Positions 1 to 12,579 of a stretch of DNA of 64,000 bases are shown piece by piece. Position 1 is the first letter of the stretch; each line of letters opens with the position of its first letter. A program made the translations under genes and the position numbers. Where the stretch lies: positions 54,995,854-55,059,853 of the forward strand of contig NC_065536.1 of assembly GCF_932294415.1 (NCBI RefSeq). Direction: 5' to 3'. Under the pieces are notes generated by a model, which made no database searches, had not been told where the DNA came from, and worked only from the letters and a program-made list of their open reading frames with translations. The DNA is from Quercus robur (lineage: Eukaryota; Streptophyta; Magnoliopsida; Fagales; Fagaceae).

Positions 1-439
1 TGCCTTGAGGTGGCCTTGAAAGTTTTAAGAATCTTCAGAATTACATAAGCCCTTCCATAGAGTCAGTGGGGAAATATGAGGTGATATTATTGGGTGAACT
101 TAATGTAATTCCTCGTCCTGGAAGGTTAGCCTGGTTCTATGTGAGATTTTGGGGCTATTAGTCTATGTAAACCTACAGTTCTAGGAGATTCACGGATCTA
201 CTGATATGGCTAATGATATATTGCCAAAAGATGGAGGCATTCAGTGGATATTTCATATTGATGATGATTTCCCATGTAACTTTGATTGATTTTCGCCCTA
301 TAATGCTATGAGTGGGTACCTTTTTAATTTATTTCTGCTCTTACAAGGACTATAACATCACCGGTCATTTGAACCAAAAAAAAAAATTCATATTTTCCCT
401 CATGATGATTGGTAGATCTGAACTTTTTTGCTCTTTTAG
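1..439 (+). other. Intron of the copper amine oxidase gene, upstream part outside the window
   Basis: I see no open coding segment that continues the amine oxidase frame here. The stretch ends in a pyrimidine-rich tract and an AG acceptor at 438-439, so it reads as intron sequence. The earlier exons, which would hold the catalytic topaquinone tyrosine and the first two copper histidines, must lie to the left of the window. Confidence 0.6.
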
Positions 440-3210
440 GTTGTTGAGGTGAATCTTAAAGTTGAAGAGCCAGGGAAAGATAATGTTCATAATAATGCTT
501 TCTATGCTGAAGAGGAACTACTGAGATCTGAAATGCAAGCAATGCGTGATTGTAATCCTTTATCTGCTCGCCATTGGATTGTAAGATTTGTTCTTGCTGA
601 AGTCCTATTGTAACTTGTTTGGAACCTTTCTCATTTTGTTTTTGCTTATATATTTGAGATGACAAGTGATGTTAGTTTCAAGATAGTGCTTTTTTTTTTT
701 TTCCCTTTGATTTGTGATTGTTAGGACAGTTATTGTTGCCTACATCTAATCCTCATCCAGTGTAATATTTTTTTGTTGTTTTTATGATTCCTAGTTCATA
801 TGTTAGGAAACTTAATTGCTTTATTCTGAAGTCAATGAATCCTTCTGCCATTTGCATTGGACTTGTTGAATAGATTCTGGAATGTAGCCATTATGTGTGT
901 CAGTAATTCTGCAACTGTTGGTCTCGTAACTTGCTTGGTATTTTGTCTTTCGTTTTCCTTTGCTTTGGTGAGGAGATGCTTATGTTGGAGGACATGTGTA
1001 TGATTTATCATCTTTGCAGTTTATGTTAGTTGATAAAGTTCCTGAATGATGCATTTCAATTCTTAATTCAGATCAGAAACACAAGAAATGTCAACCGGAC
1101 TGGACAGCTAACAGGTTACAAACTTGTACCTGGTTCAAATTGTTTACCATTAGCTGGTTCTGAGGCAAAATTTCTAAGGAGAGCCACTTTCTTGAAGCAT
1201 AATCTTTGGGTCACACCTTATGCACGTGATGAAAAGTATCCGGGAGGAGAGTTTCCTAATCAAAATCCACGTGTTGGGGAAGGATTGGCTACTTGGGTTA
1301 ATCAAAATAGATCATTGGAAGAAGCTGACATAGTTCTTTGGTTGGTTCTCTTCCTTTATATATATAATGTATATATTTGTAACTATTTAGTATTGAAATA
1401 TGATGATAATGCATGTGATTGTATGTATGTGTGCAAGTGTGTGTGCAAATTTATTTGCAGGAAGATATGCTTTATGTACCATGTGAATGAAATGTGCGAA
1501 TGTTTATGTATGTATCATTTAAATTTGATTTGCCAATGGACATCTAGCCCAGTGGCATTCCATCCCCTTTTGTGGGGGGTTTATCCAGAGGTCAAATCTT
1601 CTCAACTTTCACTTATAGAAAGAAAAAAAATAATGATTTTGATTATGATCAGGCAGTAATAATGCATGCGACATATATAGTCTTGGGCTTGCTATGAGCT
1701 CACACTTTCAGCTACAGTGGAATATGAAGATTTTTGTATGCATGGTTGAGCTTAATCTAGCGTTTAAGGGATCTAGACATCTCTTGGTAAAATGATATAT
1801 TCTTTCTTGTTCTAATGCATGTATTTTGACATGCTGAATTTGATTATGTTGTCAAATTATTGCAGGTATGTATTTGGAATGACACACATTCCTCGGCTGG
1901 AAGACTGGCCAGTGATGCCTGTAGAACGCCTTGGTTTTATGCTCATGGTATTCTACTCATCATACCAACATTTCTCTTTGTCAATGTTTTTCAGGTTCTT
2001 CAATTTTTTTTTTGTTTTTTTTGGGGGGTGGGGTTGGGTTTTTTTTTAAAATTAGTCTGTTGAGGTTGAGATTAAGGATCCATAGCAGACCCAAAATTCT
2101 AGGACTAAGGCTTCATTGTTGGTTTCATGGCTATACCAAGGTTTTAAATTCCGTTTCATATCAGCCTATACGGCTGGAATTTTTCACACTGGCCACCAAG
2201 CGGCACAAGGAACCCTTTGTTCCATCTCGCCCAAAATACCGATCCATTCTGGCTTGTTTTGGTCCAAAATGAGCTACAACCTCTGCGTTCAATATCGGTA
2301 TTCACACTCTTCACACTAAATGGGGATGGACCGGATGGTGATGAAATGTTGCAGTTTGCAGCAAACGAAAGAAAAAGAAGAGAAATCATAAACCCAAATA
2401 CAAAAAATTTAAGAGAATTTGTTATTAAAAAAAATTATAAATAAATAAAAACAAGAGTTAAAGAGGAGATGGTGAGATCTGGGGAAAAAATTGAAGTGGA
2501 GGCGTGAGCTCTTACGACAATGAGAGAGTGTATGATGAGAAAAATAAATTAAAAACCAATGCAAAGATCATGTGTGGAGCATTGGATACTTGCTGAGTAC
2601 AAAGGAAACTTCCAGGAAAGTTCATAGAATAAAACAAAACAAGTATATGATGCTTGTTTATTTACAATGATGCTACATTTTTTTTTTTTTCCTTAACTGA
2701 AAGATCTGCTTAATTTTTATTTATTTATTTCTGTTATCTAGTACCTCACTTACATTTTTAATTTGATTAAAATAAATTACTTAAAACTTAATTACTCTTC
2801 ACAGGCTTTTGCCTGAAATGATATATTGATACAAGCTGATACCGAAATATTCCATTCTAGTAACCAATCAGGAATGGAATTCAAAACTATGGACTATACT
2901 CTTTGAACATATATCACTCTATTTTACTACAAACAGAGCTAATGCATATCACGGTTCCCATGGATTTTAGATTTGTAGGAATCAAAGCTTCTATTTCTGC
3001 AACTTATGCTTTTAAAGAGTTCATACTTATTTGTTTGCAGATATCTCAGAAGGAATACAATCTGATTCTTGTTTGCTATTAATGCAGCCACATGGGTTCT
3101 TTAATTGCTCACCAGCAGTGGATGTCCCTCCGAATACAAGCGATGTGGAAATTAAGGACAATGGGATGGCTGTAAAGCCTATCCAGAATGAGCTACTAGC
3201 TAAGCTTTGA
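440..3210 (+). CDS. Copper-containing primary amine oxidase, 3' part (four exons)
   Basis: Exons are 440-580, 1072-1340, 1866-1947 and 3088-3210. All introns are GT-AG, and the joins keep one frame of 204 residues plus stop. The protein would oxidatively deaminate primary amines such as putrescine, giving an aldehyde, ammonia and hydrogen peroxide, using copper and a tyrosine-derived topaquinone. Visible family landmarks are the [11 protein letters not shown] and NPLSARHWI stretches in the first exon, the block around [20 protein letters not shown] in the second, and [13 protein letters not shown] in the third, whose histidine matches the third copper ligand. The last residues are Ala-Lys-Leu, a PTS1 peroxisomal signal; this fits the peroxisomal branch of plant enzymes. 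The topaquinone tyrosine and the other copper ligands lie outside the window. The last intron (1948-3087) contains a probable transposon. No stop or frameshift is seen, so the gene looks functional. Confidence 0.93.
2136..2892. mobile_element. Non-autonomous element with short inverted ends, inside the last amine oxidase intron
   Basis: The left end reads CCAAGGTTTTAAATTCC. The reverse complement of the right end reads CCATAGTTTTGAATTCC. Related inner motifs (a TATCAGCCTATA-like stretch on the left, CAAGCTGATACC on the right) continue the inverted similarity. The flanks GCTATA and ACTATA could be a diverged target duplication. There is no transposase-like frame. The class is not certain; Mutator-like is possible. 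Confidence 0.45.
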
Positions 3211-4384
3211 AAGAAATATTTAACAGGATTTCAGTGCTGTTGTTTATTAAGAGTGGGAGAACAGGATTACATTGCTGTTTAATTTGTCGGATTTAGGTAT
3301 GTTTGTCAAATAATTGAGCAATAGGCCGAACTTGATACCCTTTGAGTATTTTAAGTACCATTTGATTATATGGATTAAGGTGGCGTGCCCGCAGTGTCAT
3401 TGCATGGCTCTTCAAAATACTAATATAAATCAATGTATACTGAACCACCAGTATTATATGATATTTTATGGTGATGAAGACCTTAACATGTGATGATTGT
3501 GATCTCTCTTTCCTTTTTTTTTTGGTGACAACCCAAACCTTAACATGTGCGTGTTGAATATGATACAGTGAAGTACATTGTCATTCCATGGCTTGTCAAC
3601 TTGTGCCATATATTTGGTTTGGGTTGGTTTCTCGAAAGATCGAAATTACTCAAACCCAGCTGGCTTGAACTATATAAAATGATTATAGTTTAAATAATAT
3701 GAAATTTCAAATGGTTTACATGTGACCGAACTTCCTTAGATACCTACTGGGATTGTGTGATCAGTTTAGTTAGTGTTAAAAGACTGCCTCATTGTTTTCA
3801 TTGGATTTGGATGGAATGATTGATCAGTTTAGTATTAAACCTTGAAAGTCAATGCGGTGGCTATTGTGTACATCACAATCAGTTAGGTTCGCAGATAGAT
3901 AAGAGGAGCTGTTTTGTATTGTTTATCAACTGCCGTCTACTCTGCATAAAACTCTTCCTGTTGGCTGTTGGAAATGTCAAATGTCATCAATAGACGGCGC
4001 CCAAGCGTAGATCTTCAAAGTTAGCAATTGGAGAACGTATCTTATGCAACCAACTCATGAGATATCTCATTCAGTATATGTGTGAAATCACAAATGTTAT
4101 GAGAAAAATATCTTATTAGACTGTTTCATAAAATATTTTTCCTAACGATTGACAACTTTCAAGTCCCTTGCATGCATACATGCAGGGTCAATAGGTCATG
4201 TCATAGTGTGAATTAGATAGATTCCATAAGTTACAATAACTAATCAACCAATTCAAACTTCAAATTTCTCTATCTAGAGAGTGATTTAAAAAAAAAATAT
4301 ATATATATATATATAATTCCTCATCGGTGCTATAAACATGTGATTGGACCCTTGTTATTGTCATCTCAATATGGAAGTATTAGG

Positions 4385-4415
<31 letters not shown>

Positions 4416-5680
4416 GGGTTAGAAAGTTAATACTTTGAATTAGAATTTTAAACTATCTAATTAGGGTAGGGGTCATAGGGGAGTAATTTTCAGATTTCCT
4501 CTCCTCCTGAAAAGTCAAGTCACATGATAAATCTTTATGGTTATGTTTTCATAGTATTATATTAATAAGCATTAGCTTTTCTTTTATGTTCTTCTCTCTC
4601 TCTCTCTCTCTCTCTCTCTTTTGACAGATTTTTCTCTCTCTTTAACACCGTGTTTGATTGCACTTTAGCAAATGGAAGAAAAGAGAAAAGAGTAATAGAA
4701 GAGAAGAGAAAATGATTAAAAAAATCAAAAAGACATATTTTCTTATGTGTGTTTGGATGTAAAGTAAAACAAGAAGAGTCCGAATTTGGTAAGGATAGGG
4801 TGTAAAGCCTATATTTTACACCATCTAATAAGAAATTACCACATCTGTATTTTACTTAAAATTCAATACATCTTATCACATCTAATAACATCTCAATAAA
4901 CTCCTAATTTGGTTGGATTTATATATGAGTATTAGAATTGATAAGGTGTGATTGTACTTATTTTTAAATATGTAATAAAATTATGTGGCATGTTGATATT
5001 AGAGGGGTAAAACATGAGTTTTACACTACGTTCTTACTGAATTTAATCTCAAAAAAGAAATGAAAAGAAAAGAGAAATAAATTTTGCTTATTTGGTATGT
5101 AAAATGTAAACCAAAATAAAGTTATATTAATTATTTAACATTATTTTTTGTGCAAAATTATTTGACATTTTGCCTTTATGAATATATTCGATTTTTTTTT
5201 TCAATACATTTGATTTTTAAAAAATAAAAAATATTTTTTGTTTGGTTAGTAAATGAAGGGAAAAGAAATGATGTGCTTTAATTTCATTGGCCTATATGTA
5301 ATTATATAATAAATATAAGTATACTCAATATTTTAATGACTTTTGAATTTACATGTCTACGAGGGGATTATATATATATATATATATTGTTTTTTTTTAG
5401 TGATTACACTTGAAAATGACTAGTTAAGTTTGTATATGAGTCTTAACCAAAAAAAAAAAAAAAGTTTGTATATGAGAGAGAAATTTATTTATTCAAACAA
5501 TTGAAAAACAAAAGTGTAGCAAAAAATATTTTAAAGAAAAGTAATAAATTTGTAACATAAAATAGGACATAATAGGGAAGGGATCTTATTTCAATAAACT
5601 TTCTTTTCATTCTCTTGAACCAAACAAAGGTATGTCACTGCTCCACCCATTTCCTCCTTAATTATTCTGTCTCTTCTAAG
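3211..5680. other. AT-rich spacer downstream of the amine oxidase gene
   Basis: This holds the 3' flank of the amine oxidase gene, then low-complexity DNA. Contents include a TA run near 4297-4315, a T run near 4388-4416, a CT run near 4590-4619 and another TA run near 5371-5386. Purine-rich stretches from about 4650 to 5630 look like eroded inverted-repeat transposons, but I could not fix their ends. No gene is supported. Confidence 0.6.
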
Positions 5681-6071
5681 AGCACTAGCATTTGGGGTGT
5701 AAACACTCTCTAGTTGCTATTTTACATCCAAAACCTCAAAAATGTTGCTCCATCTAGGTATGGGTTCTTAAAAAAGTTTAGAACTTATGAACAGTTGGTT
5801 CTTATATATAGAAGCAACTGTTCACTTGGATGTAAAAAAAATACAATTATTTTAATTGAGAAAGGTGAAGATAGGAAAAAGAAATGAAAGAGAAGAGAGA
5901 GAAACATGATTTTTTATATTATTTGATGTTATAGTTTATATTATTTTAATGAGTTGTATATAAAAATAGAAATTGAGATGTTAGGTGAGTTGTAAAATGA
6001 GATGGTAAAATAGATAAAGTAAGTTTTGAAGTTGTAAAATATAACTATTTTGGAATCCCGAATGGGAATAC
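5681..6071. mobile_element. MITE of about 390 bp
   Basis: The left end AGCACTAGCATTTGGGG is matched by the reverse complement of the right end, AGTATTCCCATTCGGGA. Both ends are flanked by TCTAAG (5675-5680 and 6072-6077), a possible target duplication. The interior is non-coding. Ends like these are common on short plant DNA transposons. Confidence 0.6.
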
Positions 6072-6450
6072 TCTAAGGGTAGCAATTCATGTTCACTTAT
6101 TGTTTTTGTTTTGTTTTTGAATCTTTTAACTTATTCAACTATACAGATCAACAAAAAGACATTTATTAATTGTGTTAGGATCCTTTGACCCTAATATGAC
6201 CTGTTTAGTAAATATTCTTTTTAGAATTAACCTATTAAATAGGTTACAAAACATAACTTACATAACCTATTTAATAAAAAAGTCGCGTTAGGGCCGACAC
6301 GACTTGACACAACTCATTTGATCAATAAGCTAAATTAACATGTTTATCTGACACAAATAACTTATTTATAGCACTTATTTTATTTTATAGCATGTTTACA
6401 ATACAACTAGATTCCAAATAAAATCTCCAACCATTAAAATACGAAAATTT

Positions 6451-6625
6451 TTATGTATACAACATTTTCATAATACTTTCACAACAAATTATAAGTGACA
6501 AGTTGTTATAAGTTCTTATTAGTAGGCAAAAAAGTAATTTCAGTGATAAGCTTAAATTAGAACAAATAAAAACTTACCATTTATGATTTGTTGTGAAAGT
6601 GTTATGAAAATGTTGTGGACATAAC
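6451..6625. mobile_element. MITE with about 44-bp terminal inverted repeats
   Basis: The left arm contains ACAACATTTTCATAATACTT followed by TCACAACAAAT. The right arm contains the inverse, ATTTGTTGTGAAAGTG followed by TTATGAAAATGTTGT. The transcript could fold into a long hairpin. A relative of the same family lies inside both hAT-type elements at 36.2-36.4 kb and 37.5-37.7 kb. Confidence 0.65.
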
Positions 6626-7660
6626 ACTTCTCTTAAAATAAAATTACAACCATAAATTTAGAGAAAAAAGAAAAAAAAAATGAAGGTATTAGTTGTCATT
6701 TCTTAAAATAAAATTACAAGTCCAAAAGTCATTTAATATATTGGTTAATAGTTGTCTAAGTTCCATATCATCAACTTCCTAAAAGGTAAATTGGTAAAAT
6801 GACCCCCTAGTTAAACAAGTCAAAATGGGTTTTACGTATCTAAGTCGAATCGACATATTTATTAAATGAGTCGATTCATGTCAACTTGAATATAACACAA
6901 ATCCACTAAGCCTTAACTCAAACTTACTAACTTCGTGTCTTATCCGTGTCATGTTCATAAATTGTGTCAATATTACCACCTCTTCCCTCCTGTTTGCATC
7001 GTAGTCAAGTCTTCCCTACGACTCTTTTTTTTTTTCTTTCTTTTTTTTCTTCTCCTTTGAGATAGATGATATTCTTACAAACATAAGAGGTTTTAGATAT
7101 CAAAGCAGACACCCTCTTAAACAATAGAGGAAAAGAAAGACGCTCAAGTCAAGATATATGTGGTACTGATTATCAAAAAAAAAGTATTCAACTTGGCAAT
7201 TCTCTAGTCCAGGAACGTCAGAAGCAATTTTATATATACTCGTACTTCCTTGGTTTTTGCCTATAGTTACGACCATTACCCCAACCCCAGAATGTTAACA
7301 AATTGAATTGCACAATTTTCTGTATATTTTTTATTCATAAAAAACCATTCTGTAAGGTAAGCATTAGCGATTTTCTAACCTTTTATCAAAAAATGTGAGC
7401 ATTAAAGACGGTTAGGCTCACATCACAACAATGACCTTCATTTTTATTTATTTATTTAGCTGTAGGTGTTCATGTCAACGATAAAAACATTTTTATTTTT
7501 ATTTTTTTTGAAGGAACGGTAAAAACAATTGGTTTATCATTTTGAATAAAATTTTCACATAATTTCACTATGGTATGACAGTTAACGTCACCTTCACACC
7601 AATTATTATAAATTTTTTTTTAGTTGTGCTAGGACTACTAAATATTGCACAATTTTATGC
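6626..7660. other. AT-rich spacer, nothing recognised
   Basis: No coding frame, RNA gene or delimited element could be supported here. The sequence is AT-rich with scattered homopolymer runs. Confidence 0.5.
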
Positions 7661-7763
7661 CACAACTCATCACATGGCGAGTTGTGACCAGTGAATAAAT
7701 GTCTGTGAGCCATGTGAAGACATATCTTCACCTATCACAATTCGCCACATGACGAGTTGTGAC
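7661..7763. repeat. Pair of 28-bp direct repeats, each an imperfect palindrome
   Basis: The copies at 7661-7688 and 7736-7763 share the form CACAAyTCryCACATGrCGA followed by GTTGTGAC. Each copy is itself nearly self-complementary: CAACTC at the left pairs with GAGTTG at the right of the first copy. The 47 bp between them contain another CATGTGAAGACA stretch. The role is unknown; this may be the end structure of an eroded transposon. Confidence 0.5.
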
Positions 7764-7916
7764 AGAAAATTATGCCATTTTCTATGATCCTAGCATTTTT
7801 TTTTTTTTTTTCACAGGCAACGGTCAGAGTTTAGTTGATTTGATGGCCATGATGTTCCCCTTTTTTTTTTCAAAGAACTACGTTTATGATTTTTTTTTTT
7901 CCCATGATTATGACAG

Positions 7917-8070
7917 AAAATTATTGTGTACTCCCGAAATATTATAAATGTGTACTATCTCCTCTCACATAAATGATGAATCCCACTAATTAAATTTATG
8001 GTGGGATGCACCATTTATTTGAAAAGAAATGGTACACATTTATAGTATTTCGAGAGTACCTAATAATTTT
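7917..8070. mobile_element. Hairpin MITE of about 154 bp
   Basis: The two halves are inverted copies over about 70 bp each. On the left ATTATAAATGTGTAC is followed by an ATGATGAATCCCAC end. On the right GTGGGATGCACCATT leads into GTACACATTTATAGTATTTC and ends TAATAATTTT. Only a short loop of about 15 bp separates the arms. Confidence 0.7.
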
Positions 8071-8224
8071 TCGACTATTATTTATACAAAAATCTATCAT
8101 AAATTCCTTGATATCTCATACATTGTAATTCCTTCTTTGAAATTCATTACTATTCTTTTTTCTTCTTTTTTTTGGAAGTAATTTTGCTTGATGGAGTCTT
8201 AAAAATCTAGACAATGTAATATAC

Positions 8225-8256
<32 letters not shown>

Positions 8257-8396
8257 CTCTTCTTTTTGATTTTTTAGTTGATGGAGGTGAAAATGAGTGA
8301 CCTTTGTTTAACTTCCTCCATTTACTAACGTACTACTAGTCAACAACCCATGCAATACACGGGAAAAAAAAAATCAATAAAATATGATTGAGTCTT

Positions 8397-8563
8397 GTTA
8401 ACAGGTGCTTTTAGAGCAATTATTAATAAATTATTTTAAGAAAATTTTGACACTATTTTACGGGAAATAGAAAAAACTGTTAAAACATTAATTTTTTTTT
8501 CTTTTTCAATAAAATTTTTCCTAAAATGGTTCACTAACAAATGCTCTTAAGGCATCTGTTAAC
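8397..8563. mobile_element. MITE bounded by GTTAAC, same family as 41883-42076
   Basis: The left end is GTTAACAGGTGCTTTTAGAG. The reverse complement of the right end is GTTAACAGATGCCTTAAGAG. The centre contains a TTGACACTATTTTACGGGAA stretch that recurs, inverted, in the element at 41.9-42.1 kb. Confidence 0.65.
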
Positions 8564-8705
8564 ATTTCCTAATATGATTTTATATATTTAAAAAAAAAAT
8601 TAACTTTCTCCTTGTTTAATTTTGTATATAAATATGAATATGATAATTATGGTAGTTATTAATAGGTATTTATTATGATTGTTATATACATTTATTATGA
8701 GAATT

Positions 8706-8864
8706 TTTTTTTTTTTATACAAGATAAAATTTCTACTCTAACCTAATCTAAGTGTATATGTGTGTGAAAATCCCTCTTGGAGACTTAAACCCCGACCCTT
8801 GCCCCTCACACCTCACAAGCATTTATACTTATGGAATGACCACCGCACCAAGGGTGCGCAGTGG
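8706..8864 (-). mobile_element. SINE, minus orientation, with target site duplication
   Basis: Read on the minus strand, this has a tRNA-like head. A GGTGCGGTGGTCATTCC stretch sits in the A-box region and GGTTTAAGTCTCC matches a polymerase III B box. A poly(A) tail follows, seen on the plus strand as the T run at 8705-8716. The element is flanked by the same 13 bp, TATTATGAGAATT, at 8693-8705 and 8865-8877. Tail plus duplication show insertion by reverse transcription. A second copy lies at 12580-12943. Confidence 0.85.
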
Positions 8865-9023
8865 TATTATGAGAATTATTATTATAGGTATTTATTATAA
8901 TAATTAATAAGTATTTATTAAGATATTTATTAATTCTATATAATTATGGTAATCATTAATAGATATTTATTATGATTGTGTTTGAATATGGAAATTTATG
9001 TTTTATTAATCAAAAAAAAAAAA

Positions 9024-9388
<365 letters not shown>

Positions 9389-9429
9389 TAATTGAATTTA
9401 AACTTAATTAAAAAAAAAAGACCCCTCAT

Positions 9430-9690
9430 TAATGCTAATATTCTAATTGATTTCATTTATTATCATTTATTTAATATATTCCATACTTATTTCTAAACCC
9501 AAAAAATTTATAAGTTCTCTCTCTTTCTCTTTGCACGGTTCTTCCTCTATCTCCTCCACGTCCACAGCCAAGTCACCAGCAACAATTAAAAAAAAAAAAA
9601 AACCACAGTTTGCCGTACTTTCTTGAATAACACAAATATTGCAACCATGTGTTCTCTATCTCCATGTTTTTGGTCCTTAGTTCTCTTTGA
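9430..9690. repeat. Repeat unit A, copy 2 (direct)
   Basis: This copy repeats the motif order of the unit at 9024-9388: CATACTTATTTCTAAACC, a short CT tract, GGTTCTTCCTCTATCTCCTC, an A-rich stretch, ACCACAGTTTGC and TGTGTTCTCTATCTCCATG. It is interrupted at its right end by the hAT-type element at 9698. Confidence 0.7.
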
Positions 9691-9697
9691 TTCTAAG

Positions 9698-10320
9698 CAA
9701 GGGCAGAGCTAGGGGTGCCCCCCGGCCGGGGGGGGGGGGGGCAGCTACCACCTTGGCCCGCCCAAAAAATACCCTTAGTTATTTTAGCTAATACTTATTA
9801 AATACTCCTACCTACTTTTTGTTTTTGGGTTTATTAAATGCCACTTTGTTTCTTAGGTCTTGAAATAAAGCACAACTTCTAAACGAATCATTGAGGAACC
9901 TTAAGTCCTCCACTAGCATGTCTTGCATTGAATTTTTTAGTTTGTCCCTACCATATTATAATTTGAACCTTTTATGGGTCCATATTAACCAAAATAATAG
10001 AAATTCACATATATTACACTCTGTATTTATTTAACTACTAAAAGTTTCATTCATAACTTGAGTTTTGACTCAAAAAAAATTAAAAATAGATCATTCATGT
10101 GAGAAATATCTCAATAGATAAATACATTATTATGAATAAGCATTTTTTTGTAGATTTTTTTTTTTTGTATAATTACATTAAATGTCACTTAGTATTTAAA
10201 TGAATAGTTTTTAATTTTTCAAATTGGTCTCAAATATTATATATTCACATAATGTGTGTAAGTGCGTATATCTTATATAAAATTTGTCCCCCCTCAACTC
10301 AAATCCTGACTCTGCCACTA
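9698..10320. mobile_element. Non-autonomous hAT-type element with 8-bp target duplication
   Basis: The left end CAAGGGCAGAGCTAGGGG is imperfectly inverted at the right end, whose reverse complement is TAGTGGCAGAGTCAGG. The flanks are identical 8-mers, ATTCTAAG, at 9690-9697 and 10321-10328, the length made by hAT transposases. The element carries a 14-G run near 9728-9741 and no transposase frame. Confidence 0.8.
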
Positions 10321-10328
10321 ATTCTAAG

Positions 10329-10980
10329 AGATTGAATTCATCATAGTTTTAAAATTATAATAGGCTGTGTGCTTTTTTTTTTCTTTTTTTTGATGAACGG
10401 TTTTGTGTTGTTTTTGAACTCAATTGTCCTAAATCTTATATATGAGAAATGTAACAAAATTTTCATGTGGAGACTATATAGCAAAATTTTAATTGAATGA
10501 GAAATGTAAAAAACATATAATGTTTATTTGACCTGCTCATTTTTTACACTCACAATAGTCATGTAATTTCCTTCCTACCTTACCTCAAAAAGGCAAAAAC
10601 CTGCTTTCAAATTGTCTTTCCATTATTTCCCCTGAGCATTATCCAATGATGTAGGATTAAATAGATCATCAACTTTTAGATGGAATTTCCACAACTTGGG
10701 TCTTAGCGATAATTACTGCATAAGGATAATGGCTAGGAGGAGGATTGAAAGCCATTATGGCGTTGCTTTTTAGGATTTAAAGTTCTGTTGTTTCTATCTC
10801 TGTATTATGTATAGTTGTAATTTATTGGCTTTTCACATGGAGATTGTGCACTTGAACAAACCTTATCAAATCCATGTTCAAATTAGATTGAAATTAAACC
10901 ATATTCCTTTTCACTGCCAATTTGAACTCCTCCCCTTTCCCTTCCCTTTTCTCTCAAGCATCAAACCGCATTGATTTAAT
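10329..10980. other. Spacer, nothing recognised
   Basis: AT-rich DNA with no supported gene or delimited repeat. Confidence 0.5.
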
Positions 10981-11280
10981 TTGGTTAGAAACGTGGAGAT
11001 AGAGAACAACATGGCAGCAGTATTTTTGTTATTTAACAAGAGTACGACAGGTTGTGGATTTTTTTTATTTTTTATTTTTTATTTTATTGCTGCCAATGAC
11101 CTGGCCGTGGAGGAGATAGAGGAAGAGCCATGCAAAGAGAGAGAGAGAGAGAGAGACATGCAGCGGAGAGAGAACTACATTTTTTTTTTTTTTTTTTGGT
11201 TTAGAAATAAGTATGGAATGTATTAAATAAGAGATAATAAATGAGATAAATTAGAATATTAGTATTAATTGGGTTTTTTT
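10981..11280. repeat. Repeat unit A, copy 3 (inverted)
   Basis: Read on the minus strand, this follows the same order as the units at 9024 and 9430. It runs from CATTCCATACTTATTTCTAA, a short CT tract and GGCTCTTCCTCTATCTCCTC to a GTTCTCTATCTCCACG stretch. The plus-strand frame through it is an artefact of the GA tract. Confidence 0.7.
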
Positions 11281-12040
11281 TTTTAACCGTTGAATCTACT
11301 TAAATCCAATGGTTTAAAAAATGTGTAACTCTTTAGAGTTACACTAGATGTAATTTGAACCCATCTTATGTATATAATATTGACATGTAAAATTGTGAGG
11401 CTTCAAAAACTGATGCGGCAAAATATTATGAGATCAACCAAAAATCAAACCTCTTCAATTTTAGATATATTACAGATTACATAATATATTTCACATCCAA
11501 AATAAATAAAAATTCCTCCATTTATGATCTAATTTATGCTCTATGTATGATTGGAGTGGAAAATGAGACTATGGAAAGTAGGGGAAGGAAAGGAAAGAGC
11601 TATATTTATCAAAAAAAAAAAAAAAAAAAAAGAAGAAGAAGAGGAAGAGGAAGAGCTATAAAGAAAAATGTGATTTTCTATTATTTAGCCGAGGTAAAAG
11701 GGAGATAAAAAAAAAAAGTGGGTTTGTTGGAGTTTCGATTTGGGGTTGTACCATTTTTTTTCATCCAAATTAGGAAGATTACTAAATTAGCCCTCCAGTT
11801 TTCCATCCTTATACTTATATATATTGTACTTTTATATAATAAAGGAATAATAATAATAAAAGTTGTGGATTTTTTAGTCATGGAAAGAAAAATTCATAAA
11901 ATGCAGTTCCTTTAACTTTAATAATAATAATAATATATTGCAATTCATATATTGTACTTTTATGAAATTCATAGTTAAAGTGCTCAAATTTTTTATAAAA
12001 ATAATAATCTAGAAAAAAGTGTCCTTAATTTTTTTTTTTT
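11281..12040. other. AT-rich spacer
   Basis: It contains an A run near 11612-11631 followed by GAAGAA repeats, and AT-rich sequence. No gene is supported. Confidence 0.5.
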
Positions 12041-12041
12041 T

Positions 12042-12310
12042 TTAGAATACTAAGTATTTTAACACACACACATACAAGGGGAGAGGAGAGAAAGTTTTAA
12101 AGAAACTAATAATGGTGTATATCCAAAAGGGTTTAACTCTTGGATACACAGCATAGTATTTAAACCTCTATAACTTACACTCATTTTCCAATGTAGGATA
12201 AACCTACTATTTTTTTCTTTTGAGAATACTAAGTATTTTAACACACACACATATAAGGAGAGAGGGGAGAAAGTTTTAAAGAAACTAATAGTAATATATA
12301 TCCAAAAGTG
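12042..12310. repeat. Two direct repeats of about 88 bp, 180 bp apart
   Basis: The copies at about 12042-12130 and 12222-12308 share GAATACTAAGTATTTTAACA, an ACACACACAT stretch, GAGAAAGTTTTAAAGAAACT and TATATCCAAAAG. The phrase GTGTCCTTAATTT occurs both just before the first copy and just after the second. This suggests a duplicated segment with later insertion between the copies. Confidence 0.75.
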
Positions 12311-12579
12311 TCCTTAATTTAAGAGTATAAAAACTATGTTAAAAAAATTCATATTCTTCATTATATACACACCCTATCTCACAAACACCAAGCAAACACA
12401 AAGAGGAATCCTTTAAGGTTGACTCAAGGATGCTGCCTAGAGTTTTGAATCCAAGAATTTAGGGATCTTACGAGGTTTGGAGGCCACTTGACCAATCCAA
12501 GGAGTTCATATTAATATGTATTTCTTTAGCAATTAAACCTTCTTTTTTTTTTCTTTTTTTTTTTTAAGGAAATTAAACA

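Noticed and set aside
1030-1659. 209-residue frame spanning amine oxidase exon 2
   Set aside because: It reads through the flanking introns; only 1072-1340 is exon.
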